Part shown: in pieces, positions 1 through 8,926 of the stretch
How the letters are laid out: the number at the start of each line of letters is the position of its first letter
Numbering within the stretch: the stretch's first letter is position 1
Assembly (NCBI RefSeq): GCF_003985125.1
Contig: NZ_ML133576.1
Location: 1 to 64,000 of the forward strand
Length of the DNA: 64,000 bases
Source: Rhizobium phaseoli
GTDB lineage: Bacteria > Pseudomonadota > Alphaproteobacteria > Rhizobiales > Rhizobiaceae
Direction: 5' to 3'
The notes under the pieces: generated by a model
The model's database searches: none
Told to the model about the DNA's origin: nothing
The model's input: only the letters and a program-made list of their open reading frames with translations
Position numbers and translations under genes: made by a program

Positions 1-531
1 CCAGACGCGCTGCTTACCGGCGCCATCGATAGTGATGTCGACATAATGCGGCTGCGAACGCACATTGGGGCGCACCATCGTGTAGCCTAGGCATTGGCGG
101 CGCCCCTCGACGGGCTGCCAATGTGGCAACAGGACCGAATTGCCGCGGGAAGTGTAATCGTCGCCATTCCAGCAGAGGCTGTTGCTCACCGGCTGCGGCG
201 ATATCGACACGCAAGTTGCTTGCCGCCCGCCGGGACCCACGTCGTTCGTCAGCTTGTAGCCGTCATCGCAATAATAAGGCTCATAACCCGGCCGTGAACT
301 CTGAAAACCAACGCCGCTGCACGTCGGGAACGGATGCCCCTCCGCGAGCTCCCGCCACAGTTTCTGGATCGGCGGCCGGCATTCGGCATATTGTGTCGGC
401 CCGCCGGGATTGGAAAGGCATAGGATAACCTGGCATCCCCAATCTTCGGCCCGCGCTTTATCGCCGGAAATAAGATAGGGTGACATTGTGCAGCAGGTGG
501 CAAGCAGGATATTCAGCAGAAGGTTTTTCAT
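1..531 (-). CDS. TrbM-like conjugal transfer protein (partial, runs off the left edge)
   Basis: An open frame on the minus strand starts at the ATG at 531-529 and stays open to base 1, giving 177 codons without a stop. The first ~28 residues look like a signal peptide (MKNLLLNILLATCC, ending near ARA). The mature start DWGCQVILCLSNPGGPTQ, then AECRPP and PFPTCSG, matches the TrbM/KikA family of small cysteine-rich exported proteins found with type IV conjugation genes and on rhizobial plasmids. More Cys residues follow (YYCDDG, ATCVS, LCWNGDD), fitting a disulfide-bonded periplasmic protein. Its start lies only 23 bp from that of the divergent MarR-like gene. The C-terminus is outside the window. 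Confidence 0.75.
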   Translation of the reverse strand, partial: MKNLLLNILLATCCTMSPYLISGDKARAEDWGCQVILCLSNPGGPTQYAECRPPIQKLWRELAEGHPFPTCSGVGFQSSRPGYEPYYCDDGYKLTNDVGPGGRQATCVSISPQPVSNSLCWNGDDYTSRGNSVLLPHWQPVEGRRQCLGYTMVRPNVRSQPHYVDITIDGAGKQRVW

Positions 532-554
532 GGGACAGACCCTCAGGCATCACA

Positions 555-1001
555 ATGCAAGAGCGCACACCGGACAAATTACCCGGTCAGCGTGTGAATT
601 TACTGCCCTATATAACACAGTTAAATGACATGGCAAGAGCATTGAAGACGCAATGGCACAGCCTCGCCTTCTCAGGTCTCATCCTGCACGAGATCCTCGA
701 TCATCCGCTTCAGGACGAGACCCCGCAGGCCAGGCTGAAGCAGGTCGGCATGATGACCATCATCTACAGCATGAACCAGGCTCACCAGAAGCTAACCCTT
801 TCCAGCATAATGGAAGTTACGGCTCTGACACGCACCGGCGTCAAGGAGACGGTCGATCTTCTGGTGAAGCGGGGAATGTTGAACGAGACGATCGTGAAGA
901 ACTCGATGGGCCGGGGGACGGCGCGGCAATTCGAGATCTCTGAGGAGCTGCTGAACAAGCTGAGTTCCTTCCGCACCGGCGAGGTCGCCGGGTTAAACTG
1001 A
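555..1001 (+). CDS. MarR-like winged-helix transcriptional regulator
   Basis: A 148-residue protein. The central part (MMTIIYSMNQAHQKLTLSSI, then VTALTRTGVKETVDLLVKRG and GRGTARQFEIS) has the helix-turn-helix plus wing pattern of MarR-type regulators. A longer frame opens at 480 but would overlap the start of the divergent TrbM-like gene, so I prefer ATG 555. A third choice is ATG 630, which would leave room for an AT-rich TATATAAC box at 609-616 and an ACCGG-N9-CCGGT inverted repeat at 569-587 as promoter and operator. Divergence from the trbM-like gene suggests it controls that gene. The ligand is unknown. Confidence 0.65.
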   Translation: MQERTPDKLPGQRVNLLPYITQLNDMARALKTQWHSLAFSGLILHEILDHPLQDETPQARLKQVGMMTIIYSMNQAHQKLTLSSIMEVTALTRTGVKETVDLLVKRGMLNETIVKNSMGRGTARQFEISEELLNKLSSFRTGEVAGLN

Positions 1002-1353
1002 CTGATATTCGGCTTTAAAAAGAAGCGGGATGGCGAATCGCATGCCGCTCCCGATCATGCGGGCTGCCGGCAGCCAAGGACGCTCGGGCAGCCCGCCCGC
1101 AGGGCGGGTTCCAATCGAACAATGAAGAGTATCGGAGAAATCAGCATAGCGGCGCCATGAGGCGGATTTCGGGAATTCTCGCCACGCTAAGGGCGGAACA
1201 GGGCAGCCGCGGGAGCCTCAGCATAGCGGCCGTCAGGGAGGCGGAACCGACTGCCCCCGCCCGTGCGTTCCTTTTGCGGCTTTTGAAAATGACGATGCCG
1301 TCGACCGGTTCGGGCGGGCCGACGGCATCGTGATGAGACGCGTTCAGGCTTGA
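1002..1353. other. Gene-free stretch between two converging genes
   Basis: About 350 bases with no convincing coding sequence. It holds a GC-rich hairpin near 1094-1112 (CCCGCC / GGGCGG arms), a 13-base direct repeat TCAGCATAGCGGC at 1141-1153 and 1218-1230, and the strong hairpin at 1292-1331 listed separately. The only frames are very short, for example a 12-codon one at 1123 that I do not believe is a gene. Confidence 0.5.
1292..1331 (-). terminator. Hairpin just past the DUF932 gene, likely terminator
   Basis: Perfect 12-bp arms (ACGATGCCGTCG at 1292-1303, CGACGGCATCGT at 1320-1331) around a 16-base loop, starting about 23 bases past the stop of the leftward DUF932 gene. On the minus strand the stem is followed by a short ATTTTC tract. 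Position and stem strength favour termination; the T tract is weak. Confidence 0.5.
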
Positions 1354-2544
1354 TCAGACAGCACTTTCAAGCAGTTTCTTGGCCTTGCCCTCCAGCTCAA
1401 GGCGGGTGTCCTGGTTGGTCTTCGTGCGTGCCAGCGCCGTGATCCCCTGTACGAAGTCAAAGATCGACTCCGGCGGCCGGCCTTCTTCCGACAAAACCAT
1501 CTCGATCACCTTGCTGGTTTCGCCCTTTGAGAAGCCGCGCCGGCGCAGGAAGGTCTCGCGATCCTCATCCTTGCCGGCGACAATCCGCTCGCGCGCAGCC
1601 CTGATTCCGGCCACGAACGGAGCCGGCGAGGAATTGGCAAAGCTTTCCAACGCGGGCGCTGCCTCGTGCGCAAAACGCTGCTCGGCAAATTTCGAGTGCC
1701 GGATGGTGATTTCCGCGAAGTTTTCCGTGCCCCAGAGGTTGCGATTGGCGCAGACGGCGCGGAGATAGAAGGAGGCGATACCGAGCGTCTTCGATCCGAC
1801 CTCCGAGTTCCAAGCGTAAAAGCCGCGGAAATAGAGGTCCGGTTCGCCATTTGGCAGCCGTCCGGCTTCGATCGGATGGGTGTCGTCGACCAAGAACAGG
1901 AAGACGTCGCGGTCGCTGGCATAGAGCGTCGTCGTGTCCTTGGTGATATCGACGAACGGGTTGTGCGTCATCGTCGCCCAATCGAGGACGCCAGGCACCT
2001 TCCACATCGTATCGCCGGTGCCATTGCCGGCGATCTTCATCACCGCCGAGACCAGTTCATGGTCCCAGATGCGACCGTATTCCGGCCCGGTGACGGCCCT
2101 GAGTTCGAGCCGGCCATCGTCCATCTCGAGCGTTTTCACCAGTTCGGCACGGTGATTGAGCAGACCATGCTGAAGATTGATGGCGGCAAGCGGCGCCGGC
2201 AGCTGGCGCATGTAGGTGGCGGGAGCTCCAACCAGGCTGCAGAGCTGACCGTAGCTCCAATGGGTCGGGGCGATCGGCTGGCGCTCACCGGGAACGAGGA
2301 GCTCGAGCCGCTCGGCATTATCGCGGGTGGCCTCGACGCGGATCGCCGCACTTTCGATCGTTCGCGCATGAGCGCGGTCCGCCCGGGACCGGACGGTGTC
2401 GTAGAGCTCGGTCAGGGACATGAACCGTTCGTCGTCAGGGCGCGAAAACCATTCCGACGAAACGCGGCCGATCCGTTCGCCACGGGAAATATCGACTTTG
2501 AAGCCAGAAACTGTCGGCCGAGTGTTGGTGCTGAGAGTGTTCAT
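1354..2544 (-). CDS. DUF932 domain protein (plasmid/phage-type)
   Basis: A 396-residue protein. The central section with PTHWSYGQLCSLVGAPATYM, TGPEYGRIWDHEL, YASDRDVFLFLVDD, FYAWNSEVGSKTLGIASFYL and RAVCANRNLWG is the pattern of DUF932 (TIGR03299-like) proteins on phages and plasmids. Their molecular role is not established. The start ATG 2544 follows TCAGGAGAT, a good ribosome site. It runs in the same direction as the two genes upstream (unknown protein and ParB-like), with short gaps, so the three may be one plasmid-maintenance transcript. No signal peptide or membrane segment is visible. Confidence 0.75.
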   Translation of the reverse strand: MNTLSTNTRPTVSGFKVDISRGERIGRVSSEWFSRPDDERFMSLTELYDTVRSRADRAHARTIESAAIRVEATRDNAERLELLVPGERQPIAPTHWSYGQLCSLVGAPATYMRQLPAPLAAINLQHGLLNHRAELVKTLEMDDGRLELRAVTGPEYGRIWDHELVSAVMKIAGNGTGDTMWKVPGVLDWATMTHNPFVDITKDTTTLYASDRDVFLFLVDDTHPIEAGRLPNGEPDLYFRGFYAWNSEVGSKTLGIASFYLRAVCANRNLWGTENFAEITIRHSKFAEQRFAHEAAPALESFANSSPAPFVAGIRAARERIVAGKDEDRETFLRRRGFSKGETSKVIEMVLSEEGRPPESIFDFVQGITALARTKTNQDTRLELEGKAKKLLESAV

Positions 2545-2617
2545 TGGACTATCTCCTGAAAAGCAAGAGCCCGGCGCATTGGCCGGGCTGGGTTGAGGGT
2601 ATAAGGGCGGAAAAGGA

Positions 2618-3274
2618 TCATTCTCGATGGAGGCGCCGGTGCGCTGCCCGGATCGCCGTCAGGGCCGCCTGGAATTCGACGTTGCTGACGACATCAGAGA
2701 CGTCCGTCGTCGTCGCCATGGAGACGCACGCCTGGTGGATCTCGTCATCGCTCACCGCCTCGGTCGAAAGCCCGCCAAAACGGTGATCGACCTCGAGAAC
2801 AGCGACGATGGCCTCGCGAACCCGGTCTTCCTGCAGCCGGGCGAGAACGTGGACAGGACTCGGCGGTTCGGCAGGCTCATCAGGATCCGGACCTCCCGCG
2901 AGAATGGCTTCTCCTCGCGCAATCTCCCAAGCTGAACGATTAAGCCAGTCGAGTGACGGCTCTCGGTTGGCATGGGCGTCGTCGAAAAAGACCTTCAGCA
3001 GGCCGAGCAGGATCTCGAAATGACGAGCCCGACGCTGGAGCGTGTCCTCGAACTGCGACGGTACCGGGATCGATGGGCCGTTATAAGCAGTGTGCGCTCC
3101 TTCCCAGGCGCCGGTGACATGGACCCGGCGGGAGGAATCGTGATCATTCCCGGCCATCTTCCAGTTGTCGTCGTCGATTGCTGCACGGCAGGCCGCCTCC
3201 AACGTCTCGGCGGCATAGGTGCGATGCCGGACAACCGGCAAGTGAAAGGTGGTTTCGATCGTAAAATCGGACAT
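2618..3274 (-). CDS. Hypothetical plasmid protein
   Basis: A 218-residue protein that I do not recognise. The frame extends up to 3310, but ATG 3274 is preceded by CAGGAGAGTGTA, so I choose that start. It is acidic and soluble-looking, with no membrane segment. The N-terminal ~60 residues (FTIETTFHLPVVRHRTYAAE, then the DDNWKMAGNDHDSSR region) look like a small alpha/beta domain, and the rest is mostly helical. It lies between the DUF932 and ParB-like genes on the same strand, a combination common on rhizobial plasmids, which suggests a shared replicon-related role. Confidence 0.6.
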   Translation of the reverse strand: MSDFTIETTFHLPVVRHRTYAAETLEAACRAAIDDDNWKMAGNDHDSSRRVHVTGAWEGAHTAYNGPSIPVPSQFEDTLQRRARHFEILLGLLKVFFDDAHANREPSLDWLNRSAWEIARGEAILAGGPDPDEPAEPPSPVHVLARLQEDRVREAIVAVLEVDHRFGGLSTEAVSDDEIHQACVSMATTTDVSDVVSNVEFQAALTAIRAAHRRLHRE

Positions 3275-3351
3275 TACACTCTCCTGGAAACGGATGCGGC
3301 CCGGTCTCATTTCGGAGCCGGGCCGTCGGTTCAGTCTCGTGAAACGGGGGG

Positions 3352-5469
3352 TTATTCGGCCGCGTCGAGATGCCGGTGTTCGTCGATCTCGTCAGTTGGC
3401 GCGGAGGCATTATCCGCGGCGTCGGTGAGGAAAGCCGGGAGATCAGGCGCCGGTGTCTCGACTGTCCCGCCATCAGCAATCTCGCCGGCTTCGACAATCC
3501 CCTGCTCGAACGAGGCGCTGTCTGTGACAAGCCGAAGCGGTTCGGGTAGCCAGCCGCTATTGGTCATCAGCCGTTCGGCTTCAAGAGCCATGTCGGCCTT
3601 CTTGAGATGGCCGATCAGTTCCGCCGACCGATTGCCCCTCGCCTCGCGGACCGCCTGCAGGATACGAGCCTTGGTGACGCGTCCGAAGTAGTTGTCAGCC
3701 GTCGGCGTCCATCCTGCCTCGACCATCCCAAAACCGATTGAGCGGGCCAGTTGATCGGCGTGCGCGATTGCGCGGGTTCGCTTGTTCCAGGGCTCGATCA
3801 CAGCATTGACCGATAGCGAGGCGCAATGCGCAAAAAGCGCCTGTCGGCTCACATCGTCGAGACCGATCAGAAACGCCCAGAGATCATTCGGATCCCTGGG
3901 AAGATCCTGGCCCCAGCCCTCCTGCCGCTGGTCGATTTCCTTTGCCCATACCGTGTCGCCGAGCCCGTCAGTTTGGCTGAATTTCGCGCTCTGCAACGTT
4001 ATCTCCAGGCATGAGTCCGAACCATAGGAATAGAAGGTCTTCAACACGAAGGCGTGCAGCACGGCAATGAAGGCCACGACCGGATCGTTGGCGAGCCCAT
4101 TGCGGAGCGCAACAGTCCGCGCGGCCGTCAGATCGAGAACCAGGCGATCGGGTAGCGGTTTGACCGTCTCATCCTCGTCTTCCGATTGATCACCGCCAGC
4201 AGCCGTTTCCTCGGTGACGGATGAACGGCCATTGAGATCGACGCTACCACCATCGTCAGCATCGAAGGCCTCGACGTCCGCTTTTTGCTCATCTTCGGGC
4301 CGTACGAACCCCCGTTCTATCTTGAGCTCGCCGCCGGCGCCAAGCGAAACAAAGACGCCGCCGCGAGCAACGTCCTCGGCGTCGAAGACATAGGGTCGAT
4401 CATGGAGCCGGTCGATCTCGGTGCCGAGTTCCTCGAGCCTCTGTTCGGTTGCCGCGGAATATTCGCTCGCCTTGGCATACTCCGCATCGAGCTTGTCGTA
4501 TTCGGCCCGTGTAGCATCGTAGCGGGCGCGCTCCTCCTCGGCCATCTCGGCCTGCGCCCCGTAGAAGCGACGAAGCCCGGATGTATGGCCATAGGAAAAA
4601 TCGAAAGCGGCTTCGATCCATTTCCAGCCTTCGGCCTCCTGGATCGCATCGGCGTCAGCCTTGAGTTTTTCGAGCGCGAGCTGCTCCAGAAGCACCGGAT
4701 CCTGCAGCCATCCGCCCTGATCCTGTTCGAACAGATCGCGCATCACCACGCCGCCGGCCGCTTCATAGACATCGACGCCGACATAGACGGCGCGCCGGTC
4801 ACTGGCGCGGATCGCGGATTCAGTCAGTAAGCGCCGGATGTAATATGGCTCGCGACTATGCGATCGGGAGAGCCTATCCCAGACCTGTTCCTGGCGGACA
4901 CGATCGTTGGTGATCGAGAACGCCATGATCTGCTCGAGGTTCATTTCGTCTTCGGCGTAGAGATCGAGAAGCCGGGACGAGACGGACGCAAGCCGCAGGC
5001 GCTGCCTCACCGTGGCGACCGAGACGAAGAACCGCGCAGCGATTTCTTCCTCGCCGAGCCCCTGCTCCCGCAGCGCCTGGAAGGCGCGGAACTGATCAAG
5101 AGGATGCAGGCTGACGCGATGGACGTTTTCAGCAAGGGAATCCTCAACCTCCGACGTCCCACTGCTGCTGATGATGCACGGAACGCCGGCGGTTTGGCCA
5201 AGCCGTTTCTGCGACACGAGCCACTCAAGAGCACGATAGCGACGCCCGCCGGCCGGGATGCGGTACATACCGGTTTCTTTGCCCTCATGATTAAGTTCGG
5301 GCCGAACGTTAAGGCTGGCCAAAAGACCGCGGTGGGCGATGTCCTCCGCAAGATCCTCGATCGACACACCCGCCTTGATCTTGCGGACGTTCTGCTGGCT
5401 GAGCACCAGCTTGTTGAAGGGGATGTCGCGGGCTGCACTGAGGGTGATTTTCTGGATGGCTTGTGCCAT
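3352..5469 (-). CDS. ParB/Spo0J-family protein, long form
   Basis: A 705-residue protein. Residues ~15-130 form a ParB N-terminal domain: [44 protein letters not shown] and [20 protein letters not shown] correspond to the nucleotide-binding boxes of ParB-like CTPases. A helix-turn-helix follows ([20 protein letters not shown]). The remaining ~500 residues are an extension with an acidic linker around 385-440. True plasmid ParB/RepB proteins are usually 300-350 residues, and no ParA partner is adjacent. It is therefore better seen as an accessory ParB-like plasmid protein, possibly regulatory or anti-restriction linked, than as the replicon's partition protein. ATG 5469 follows GGAGAAACGAC. 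Confidence 0.75.
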   Translation of the reverse strand: MAQAIQKITLSAARDIPFNKLVLSQQNVRKIKAGVSIEDLAEDIAHRGLLASLNVRPELNHEGKETGMYRIPAGGRRYRALEWLVSQKRLGQTAGVPCIISSSGTSEVEDSLAENVHRVSLHPLDQFRAFQALREQGLGEEEIAARFFVSVATVRQRLRLASVSSRLLDLYAEDEMNLEQIMAFSITNDRVRQEQVWDRLSRSHSREPYYIRRLLTESAIRASDRRAVYVGVDVYEAAGGVVMRDLFEQDQGGWLQDPVLLEQLALEKLKADADAIQEAEGWKWIEAAFDFSYGHTSGLRRFYGAQAEMAEEERARYDATRAEYDKLDAEYAKASEYSAATEQRLEELGTEIDRLHDRPYVFDAEDVARGGVFVSLGAGGELKIERGFVRPEDEQKADVEAFDADDGGSVDLNGRSSVTEETAAGGDQSEDEDETVKPLPDRLVLDLTAARTVALRNGLANDPVVAFIAVLHAFVLKTFYSYGSDSCLEITLQSAKFSQTDGLGDTVWAKEIDQRQEGWGQDLPRDPNDLWAFLIGLDDVSRQALFAHCASLSVNAVIEPWNKRTRAIAHADQLARSIGFGMVEAGWTPTADNYFGRVTKARILQAVREARGNRSAELIGHLKKADMALEAERLMTNSGWLPEPLRLVTDSASFEQGIVEAGEIADGGTVETPAPDLPAFLTDAADNASAPTDEIDEHRHLDAAE

Positions 5470-5652
5470 GTCGTTTCTCCATGGCGGACCGGCTGGAGCC
5501 TCTCTCCAAACCTCTCATTCCGCCACGGCCTCCCCTTCCCTCCTCTGCCTCTCACTCGGCCGGCCAGCAACAGCATCGCCGATGGTGTCCTCCTCCTCAG
5601 CCGCGCCCGAGATCCGGGCCCGCATTATGAAAGCCCGCAATTCAGGCACGGC

Positions 5653-6051
5653 CGTCCTGCTCCGAGCGGCGACGAAGGCCCCATGGGCCGCATCCTCATA
5701 GCTGGCGAGCCGGGAACGGCGATCCTACCGGAGCTTGCTCCGATCGATGGCGAAGTGGTGATCGAAAAGCCCGGCAAAGGCGCCTTCTATGCCACCGGAC
5801 TCGCGGAGGCGCTGCAGCGAAAGGGCATCAGGCAACTGGTCTTTGCTGGCGTGACCACCGAGGTCTGCGTTCAGACGACCATGCGCGAGGCGAACGACCG
5901 CGGCTATGAGTGCTTGCTCGCCGAGGAGGCGACGGAAAGCTACTTTCCCGAGTTCAAGGCCGCCGCCATCGCCATGATCCGCGCCCAGGGCGCGATCGTC
6001 GGCTGGACCGCCCATGTCGACGACATTCTGGAAAGCATTGCCCATGCCTGA
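5653..6051 (+). pseudogene. 3' remnant of an isochorismatase-family amidohydrolase
   Basis: From about 5653 the frame reads as the C-terminal half of a cysteine hydrolase of the biuret/ureidoacrylate amidohydrolase type: [19 protein letters not shown], the Lys-bearing [13 protein letters not shown], and the nucleophile segment [20 protein letters not shown], ending in GGWTA-like sequence. The N-terminal half, with the catalytic Asp and substrate loops, is absent; upstream sequence is the promoter side of the parB-like gene. It is therefore a truncated gene at a recombination junction. An internal ATG at 5683 could express 122 residues, but the active site would lack its Asp. Confidence 0.7.
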
Positions 6052-6193
6052 AACCACCCGCGAACTTCTGACATCCGGCGGCTGGAAGGAATTGGCATTC
6101 GGCCCCTTTCGCGATCAGGTGACCATCCATTGGATCCGTCCCTTCGAGGACGACCAGCCGGGCGTGGCGCTGCTGAAATACGAGGCCGGCGGC
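6044..6193 (+). pseudogene. 5' remnant of a small cupin-type gene
   Basis: ATG 6044 overlaps the stop of the hydrolase remnant by 8 bases, as in an operon. About 50 residues are intact ([47 protein letters not shown]). This is the start of a ChrR-like/cupin protein, where one expects the metal-binding barrel to follow. Instead the sequence switches at about 6194 to an istB-type transposition gene fragment. It is broken. Confidence 0.55.
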
Positions 6194-6276
6194 GTCATCA
6201 TCACCACCAAGCTGAGCTTCAGGAATGGGTTAGCGTCTTCGGCGACGCCAAGATGACCACCGCGCTGCTCGATCGG
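6194..6276 (+). mobile_element. Remnant of an IS21-type istB gene
   Basis: Allowing one missing base near 6222, this stretch reads VIITTKLSFR(E)WVSVFGDAKMTTALLDR, closely resembling the C-terminal part of the IstB ATPase that helps IS21-family transposition (typically ...EWVSVFGDAKMTTALLDRL...). The rest of the element and its ends are not visible. The remnant sits exactly between the broken cupin gene and the calB operon, so an IS event probably formed this junction. Confidence 0.65.
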
Positions 6277-6304
6277 CAGCGCGCCGCCGCCGCCCGTGAT
6301 GCCC

Positions 6305-7744
6305 TTACTTGCAGATCGCCGCGGCGAGAAAGCCACGCATCGCATCGCCGAAAGGCGGCCGCATCATGTATTCGGCTTCTACCATCCTGCTCTGGTGATA
6401 GACGGCGCGTGGATGCGAGAAGGTGAGGAAACCGAACTTACCGTGATAGGCGCCCATGCCGGAATGGCCGACACCGCCGAAAGGCAGACCTTCCGCCGTG
6501 ACGTGGCTCATGCAGTCGTTGACCGTCACGCCGCCGGAGGTCGTATTGTCGAGTACACGACGCTCTTCATCGGGGTCCCGGCCGAAATAATAGAGCGCAA
6601 GCGGCCGCGGCTTGGCATTGATGCGGTCGATGACATCGGCAATATCCCGATAGGCGATGACCGGCAGCACCGGCCCGAAGATTTCCTCCTGCAGGATGCG
6701 CATGTCTTCCGTAGGATCGAGGATGAGGGTCGGCGGCATGCGGTGGGCCGATTGCTGTGAAAAATTCTCGTCCGCTGGGTTGATCTCGACGACACGGGCG
6801 CCCCTGGCCCTGGCATCGTCGATCAGCGCCTGGACGCGGGCGTGATGGCGGGCATTGACGATCGAGGTGTAATCAGGATTTTCCTTCAATCCCGAATACA
6901 TTGCGCCGACCGCAGCGACTGCATGTTTGGCGAAGGCCGCCACGCTTTCCTCGGGCACATAGGCGTAGTCCGGCGCCAGGCAGATCTGGCCGGCATTCAG
7001 TGTCTTGACGGTCATGACCCGGCGCGCCGCATCTGCAAGGTCGGCCGAACGGCCGACGACGACGGGCGACTTGCCGCCGAGTTCGAGCGTCAACGGCGTC
7101 AGGTTTTCCGCCGCCGCGCGCATGACATGATGGGCGATCGCGGTGCCGCCGGTAAAGATCAGGTGGTCGAAAGCAAGCGATGTAAAGGCCGTGCCCGTGG
7201 CCGGCCCGCCCTGAACGACGGCGATTTCCGTTTCATCGAAGGCGCCGGCGATGAGTTGCGCCATCAAGGCCGCCGATGCCGGGGTGACCTCCGACGGCTT
7301 GATCATCGCGCGGTTGCCGGCGGCAAGGATGCCGGCCAGCGGGGCAAGGGCGAGCTGATAGGGAAAATTCCAGGGGCTGAGGATCCCGATCACCCCTTTC
7401 GGCTGGTAGACCACCTCGGCGACCGCATCCGGGAACAAGGCCTCATGCTGCTCGGGCTTCAGCCATTCGGCCACATGGGCCTTGGCGTATTTCAGCGAAC
7501 CGACGCAGGTGAAAACGTCGAGAAGCAGGCTCGCCTCGACACTGCGGCTGCCGAAATCCTCCGACAGGGCGGCGGCAATCGCGTCCTTATGATCGACGAG
7601 AAGGGCGATGACGCGATCGATGCGATCGATGCGGGTCGCAATATCAGGTGGCCCTTCCTTAAGCAAAGACGCCCTTTGCCGGGCAAGCAGCGCCTTCATG
7701 GCGTCGGGGCTGGTATCGACGGTGATTGGGCTGACGATGTTCAT
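6305..7744 (-). CDS. calB: Coniferyl aldehyde dehydrogenase
   Basis: A 479-residue NAD(P)-dependent aldehyde dehydrogenase. Glu221 (TLELGGKSP) and Cys255 (NAGQICLAPDY) are the expected catalytic pair, with the oxyanion motif ILSPWNFPYQ at ~121-130. The C-terminal GVTVNDCMSH and LPFGGVGHSGMGAYHGK are typical of the coniferyl-aldehyde dehydrogenase branch (CalB type), which lacks the usual N-terminal extension. Expected reaction: coniferyl aldehyde to ferulate. It is the last gene of the leftward operon fcs-ech-adh-calB, 21 bases behind the alcohol dehydrogenase gene, with ribosome site GGGAGGAAAGA before ATG 7744. Substrate is inferred from family and context. Confidence 0.85.
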   Translation of the reverse strand: MNIVSPITVDTSPDAMKALLARQRASLLKEGPPDIATRIDRIDRVIALLVDHKDAIAAALSEDFGSRSVEASLLLDVFTCVGSLKYAKAHVAEWLKPEQHEALFPDAVAEVVYQPKGVIGILSPWNFPYQLALAPLAGILAAGNRAMIKPSEVTPASAALMAQLIAGAFDETEIAVVQGGPATGTAFTSLAFDHLIFTGGTAIAHHVMRAAAENLTPLTLELGGKSPVVVGRSADLADAARRVMTVKTLNAGQICLAPDYAYVPEESVAAFAKHAVAAVGAMYSGLKENPDYTSIVNARHHARVQALIDDARARGARVVEINPADENFSQQSAHRMPPTLILDPTEDMRILQEEIFGPVLPVIAYRDIADVIDRINAKPRPLALYYFGRDPDEERRVLDNTTSGGVTVNDCMSHVTAEGLPFGGVGHSGMGAYHGKFGFLTFSHPRAVYHQSRMVEAEYMMRPPFGDAMRGFLAAAICK

Positions 7745-7765
7745 TCTTTCCTCCCTTGAACTGTC

Positions 7766-8872
7766 TCAGGCGGCCGGCTGACGCACGACCGGTTTCAGCA
7801 CTATGCCCCTTTGCGCATCCTCCACCGCCTGGTTGATGTCGGCGAAATCATAGAAGGTGACCAGCCTGTCGAAGGGAAAGCGGCCCTGTCTGTGAAGGTC
7901 GATCAAAAGCGGGATCAGCACATCGGGATTGGAGTCGCCCTCGACGATGCCGCGCACCCGGCGTCCGCCGGAGAGAATATGGGTGAGGTCGAGCGTCAGC
8001 GTCGCGCCGTGCGGCGAAGCCCCGACGATGCCGCAGGTGCCGCGCGGCGCGAGCACCCGCACGCATTGGTCGATGACGGCGGGCACGCCGGAGGCATCGA
8101 TCGCATAATCGACGCCGGCGCCGGTCAGCGCCATGATCGCGGCGACCGCATCGCCGGTCTTGCCGTCGACAATATCGGTCGCGCCGAGCTCAGCCGCAAG
8201 CGCCAGCCGCGCCACATTGACGTCGACCGCGATGACCCTGGAAGCGCCAACGACCCGCGCCGCCATCACGGCGGCAAGCCCCACCGAACCCATGCCGAAA
8301 ACCGCAAGCACTTTTCCCGGCTCGACCTTCAATGCATTCATGACCGCGCCGGCGCCGGTCTGGATGCCGCAGGCAAGCGGCCCGAGCAGCGCCAGATCGG
8401 CGTCATCAGGTACTTTGACGATGTTGCGTTCGTGGCAGAGCGCATGGCTGGCGAAAGAGGACTGCCCGAAAATATTCCCGTGCACCCGCTCCCCCCGATA
8501 GGAAAGCCCGCTCGAACCATCCGCCCGCGAACCGAAGAAATTGCGCGGAAAGAATTCGTGGCAGTAGGTCTCCTCGTGATCGTTGCAGCTCGGGCAATGA
8601 CCGCAGGAATTGAAGGTCATGACCACGTGATCGCCGGGCGCCACCTTGCTGACGCCGGGCCCGACGCGTTCGACGATGCCGGCGCCTTCATGGCCGAGCA
8701 CGACCGGCTGCGGCACCGGCAGGTGCTGATCGCGCATGACGATGTCGGTATGGCAAACTCCCGTTGCCACGACGCGGACCAGGATCTCGCCCTCGCGCGG
8801 CTCCTCCAAATCGAGGCTTTCCAGTGAAAGCGGCATATGCGGCGCACGCGCCACCGCGGCGTGAATCTTCAT
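7766..8872 (-). CDS. Zinc-dependent aryl-alcohol dehydrogenase (MDR family)
   Basis: A 368-residue medium-chain dehydrogenase. Cys40 and His61 (GVCHTD, LGHEGAG) are catalytic-zinc ligands; Cys90, Cys93, Cys96 and Cys104 form the structural-zinc lobe. The NAD-binding turn [11 protein letters not shown] is near 197. It resembles benzyl/aryl-alcohol dehydrogenases (XylB/AdhB-like). ATG 8872 is chosen because GGAGGAAGCA precedes it; a longer frame to 8902 has no ribosome site. Between ech and calB, it probably interconverts a phenylpropenyl or benzyl alcohol and its aldehyde, for example coniferyl alcohol or vanillyl alcohol, overlapping the CalA-type enzyme at 19540. Confidence 0.8.
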   Translation of the reverse strand: MKIHAAVARAPHMPLSLESLDLEEPREGEILVRVVATGVCHTDIVMRDQHLPVPQPVVLGHEGAGIVERVGPGVSKVAPGDHVVMTFNSCGHCPSCNDHEETYCHEFFPRNFFGSRADGSSGLSYRGERVHGNIFGQSSFASHALCHERNIVKVPDDADLALLGPLACGIQTGAGAVMNALKVEPGKVLAVFGMGSVGLAAVMAARVVGASRVIAVDVNVARLALAAELGATDIVDGKTGDAVAAIMALTGAGVDYAIDASGVPAVIDQCVRVLAPRGTCGIVGASPHGATLTLDLTHILSGGRRVRGIVEGDSNPDVLIPLLIDLHRQGRFPFDRLVTFYDFADINQAVEDAQRGIVLKPVVRQPAA

Positions 8873-8926
8873 TGCTTCCTCCTCCCGATAGCAATCCGTC
8901 ACGGCCCGGCCATGCCAGGCCTGACC

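Noticed and set aside
1094-1112. GC-rich hairpin near 1100 as terminator of the MarR-like gene
   Set aside because: Short stem with no T tract, about 90 bases past the stop; too weak to list as a terminator on its own.
1141-1230. Two copies of TCAGCATAGCGGC as a plasmid iteron or CRISPR repeat
   Set aside because: Only two copies, no regular spacing, no replication gene adjacent.
1354-2559. Plus-strand frames opposite the DUF932 gene, including 1666-2559
   Set aside because: DUF932 motifs on the minus strand are unmistakable; the opposite frames lack motifs and ribosome sites.
4858-6051. Single 397-codon plus-strand gene ending in the amidohydrolase
   Set aside because: The first two thirds are antisense to the ParB-like gene and show no homology; only the part after about 5653 resembles a hydrolase, so I call a truncated remnant instead.
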